A stretch of 45,962 bases of DNA from Thermoproteota archaeon (GTDB taxonomy: Archaea > Thermoproteota > Thermoprotei_A > EX4484-217-1 > JAPDJV01). The notes beneath the pieces were generated by a model. It saw nothing but the letters and a program-made list of their open reading frames with translations, did not search any database and was not told the DNA's origin. Location: assembly GCA_029258925.1 (NCBI GenBank), contig JAPDJV010000024.1, positions 1-45,962 on the forward strand, written 5' to 3'. Every line of letters begins with the position of its first letter. Position 1 is the stretch's first letter. Positions 44,342-45,962 of the stretch are shown piece by piece. The position numbers were made by a program, and so were the translations under genes.

Positions 44342-44554
44342 TTAGAGGTATCCTAGTGCTCTAAGTCTTTCCTTCACCTTTTCCTCCTCTTCCTCGCTAT
44401 AAACTCTTTCAGGCTCTTCTTCACTTAAAACCTCGTTTAAAACGAACTCCACCAACTCCTCAACACTATCGAAGCCGCCTTGCTTCTTAATGTATTCCTC
44501 TGCTTTAGCATATGTCTCTTTAGATATTTTTATTGTGACAAACTCTTTACCCAT
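44342..44554 (-). CDS. Ribbon-helix-helix-like (CopG-type) small protein
   Basis: About 70 residues from ATG 44554 (MGKEFVTIKISKETYAK); ATG 44563 adds three. The start VTIKISKETYAKAEEYIKKQ gives the beta strand and first helix of a ribbon-helix-helix domain, FDSVEELVEFVLNEVL the second helix, and a very acidic tail (SEEEEEKVKERLRALGYL) follows. This form, with a C-terminal LRALGYL, is common in archaea and is annotated as a CopG-type regulator or antitoxin. No toxin gene is adjacent, so an independent role is likely. A reverse-strand TATA-like CTTAAATAATA lies near 44600-44612. Confidence 0.8.
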   Translation of the reverse strand: MGKEFVTIKISKETYAKAEEYIKKQGGFDSVEELVEFVLNEVLSEEEPERVYSEEEEEKVKERLRALGYL

Positions 44555-44753
44555 ATCGATCATCTCTATTCGAAACCAACTACCCGTATAGTAAAAATAT
44601 CATATTATTTAAGGTTATATTTAGTGTAGTAAACTAGGTTACATTAGAACTTGGAATTGCTCTTCTCAGAAAATTGAAATATTGAAGACCACTATTTTGG
44701 TCAACGCTTATATTCGACTTTACTCATTCACCATTGTATAGGTGGTAGATGAA

Positions 44754-45962
44754 TTGACTAGGCGAGTTCTTGTTGTGGGACTAGATGCTGCCCCACCTAG
44801 ACTAGTGTACGAGAAATTTAGAGAAGAGCTTCCAGTAATTTCAAGTATTGTTGGTGATGGGGAAAACTATTTCCTGAAGAGTAGTCATCCTCCAATAACT
44901 ATTCCAGCTTGGGCTGTCATGGTAACTGGTAGAAGCCCGGGGGAACTGGGTTTATACGGGTTTAGGCATAGGAAGCCTGGAAACTACTTGGAATACTATA
45001 TTGCTAATTCGAAGCTCATCCGTGAGCCCACAATATGGGATGAGCTTGGTAGAGCTGGGTTGAGAAGTATTGTCGTAGGCGTGCCGCCGACTTATCCCCC
45101 AAAACCTATTAGAGGACTCATGATATCTGATTTCATTACTCCAAGCCACGAATCACAGTTCACTTGGCCTCCAACTCTTAAGAGAGAAGTCGAGAAGATT
45201 GTTGGGGAATACATCTTCGACGTAGTCTTCAGAACCGAGGAGAGAGATAAGCTTGTAGGCGAGCTCTGGGAAATGACTAGACAACACTTCAAGGTATTAA
45301 GGTACCTCGCCGAGAACAAGAAGTGGGATTTCATGATGTTCGTTGAAATAGGTGTGGACAGAGTTCAACACGCTTTCTGGGGCTACATGGATCCGGAACA
45401 CCACAAGTACGTTCCAGGCAACAAGTACGAGCAAGTGATATTAGACTACTATAAGCTATTAGACGAGGAGCTGGGGTCATTGCTGGAGAAAGTGCCTAAG
45501 GACACTATTATAATATTAGTCTCCGATCACGGAGCTAAGAGAATGAAGGGTGCGTTCTGCATTAACCAGTGGCTAGCTGAGGAAGGGTACTTGAAGATCG
45601 AGGAGGAGCCGAGTAGACCAGGAGTGGAATTAAGTGAAGTGAAGGTGGACTGGTCTAAGACGAGTGCATGGGGATGGGGAGGCTACTATGCAAGAATATT
45701 CATAAATCTTAAGGGGAGAGAGCCTAAAGGCGTTATTGATCGAAGAGACTACGATCACTTCAGAGACCAGCTTGCAAGGGAATTGAAGAATATACGTGGA
45801 CCAAATGGAGAAATATGGAAGACAAAAGTTTACAAACCCGAAGACCTCTACCCAGAGGTTAAGGGGAATCCTCCTGACCTTGTAGTCTACTTCGACGATC
45901 TCTACTGGAGAAGTGCTGGAACACTTGGGTGGCCGACAAAGTATCTGCCTGAAAACGATAGG
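44754..45962 (+). CDS. Alkaline-phosphatase-superfamily phosphohydrolase/phosphodiesterase (partial, runs off right edge)
   Basis: I read the frame from TTG 44754, preceded by AGGTGG eight bases upstream; it is open to the end (over 400 codons). VLVVGLDAAPPRLVYEKF gives the first metal Asp; HPPITIPAWAVMVTGRSPGE the nucleophile Thr; GVDRVQHAFWGYMDP and LVSDHGAKRMKGAFCINQWL further metal ligands. Such large archaeal members act on unidentified phosphate or phosphonate esters, sometimes nucleotide-sugar or lipid-phosphate compounds. A TATA-like GCTTATATT near 44706 fits. It is near sulfate-activation and flippase genes; a function in surface-glycan metabolism is possible, but unproven. Confidence 0.88.
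   Translation, partial: MTRRVLVVGLDAAPPRLVYEKFREELPVISSIVGDGENYFLKSSHPPITIPAWAVMVTGRSPGELGLYGFRHRKPGNYLEYYIANSKLIREPTIWDELGRAGLRSIVVGVPPTYPPKPIRGLMISDFITPSHESQFTWPPTLKREVEKIVGEYIFDVVFRTEERDKLVGELWEMTRQHFKVLRYLAENKKWDFMMFVEIGVDRVQHAFWGYMDPEHHKYVPGNKYEQVILDYYKLLDEELGSLLEKVPKDTIIILVSDHGAKRMKGAFCINQWLAEEGYLKIEEEPSRPGVELSEVKVDWSKTSAWGWGGYYARIFINLKGREPKGVIDRRDYDHFRDQLARELKNIRGPNGEIWKTKVYKPEDLYPEVKGNPPDLVVYFDDLYWRSAGTLGWPTKYLPENDR

Noticed and set aside
1..45962. CRISPR arrays, rRNA and tRNA genes
   Set aside because: I saw no regularly spaced repeats, no rRNA-like stretch and no cloverleaf with a GTTCAA-type arm that survived inspection in the gaps between genes.

Overview
The window looks like a chromosomal segment of a hyperthermophilic crenarchaeon (Thermoproteota, most likely Desulfurococcales). 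Reasons: an archaeal-type DNA primase large subunit with its iron-sulfur cysteines, a methionyl-tRNA synthetase lacking a C-terminal extension, a MoeA fused to a periplasmic-binding-like domain, TATA boxes about 25 bases before apparent 5' ends, frequent TTG/GTG starts, short overlapping genes, and several small proteins of crenarchaeal character. I see no rRNA, tRNA or CRISPR array.

Layout. (1) 1-9.0 kb, minus strand: surface-glycan cluster with GT2 and GT4 glycosyltransferases, a 625-residue polytopic membrane protein and a dolichol-phosphate-sugar-synthase-like enzyme. The first gene, cut by the window edge, is an in-frame chimera of a GT2 start and a GT4 C-terminal half. (2) 9.3-15.7 kb, plus strand: tightly overlapping operon of membrane proteins, an Ig-like/DUF4129-like protein, a DUF4350-like protein, a MoxR AAA+ ATPase and a DUF58 protein. 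(3) 15.7-23.5 kb: mosaic accessory region. It holds the two halves of a DUF1616-like protein, encoded separately, a degenerate retropepsin-like protein with a tiny basic partner, a zinc-finger-less TnpB element and an internally deleted 227-bp relative of it, an UPF0282 hydrolase, an AbrB/PIN toxin-antitoxin pair with repeated operator half-sites, and a truncated AbrB remnant. (4) 23.5-26.7 kb: an alkaline-phosphatase-superfamily protein and two more glycosyltransferase-like proteins. (5) 27-38 kb: housekeeping genes: HTH/coiled-coil protein, amidohydrolase, glutamine synthetase, MetG, Hsp20, two tandem moeA genes and priL. (6) 38.1-46 kb: polysaccharide flippase, APS kinase and ATP sulfurylase (together a PAPS-making pair), an FAD-oxidase/Fe-S pair of the glycolate/lactate-dehydrogenase type, a ribbon-helix-helix protein, and the start of a second AP-superfamily phosphohydrolase.

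How the genes fit together: much of the window serves the cell envelope. Glycosyltransferases and a flippase would assemble lipid-linked glycans. The APS kinase/ATP sulfurylase pair with no reductase in view would suit sulfation of such glycans. The MoxR/DUF58 operon probably builds or remodels a membrane complex. The least explained signals are the structured block shared by the TnpB element and its deleted relative, the inverted duplication around the start codon near 8,995, and the GT2/GT4 chimera.
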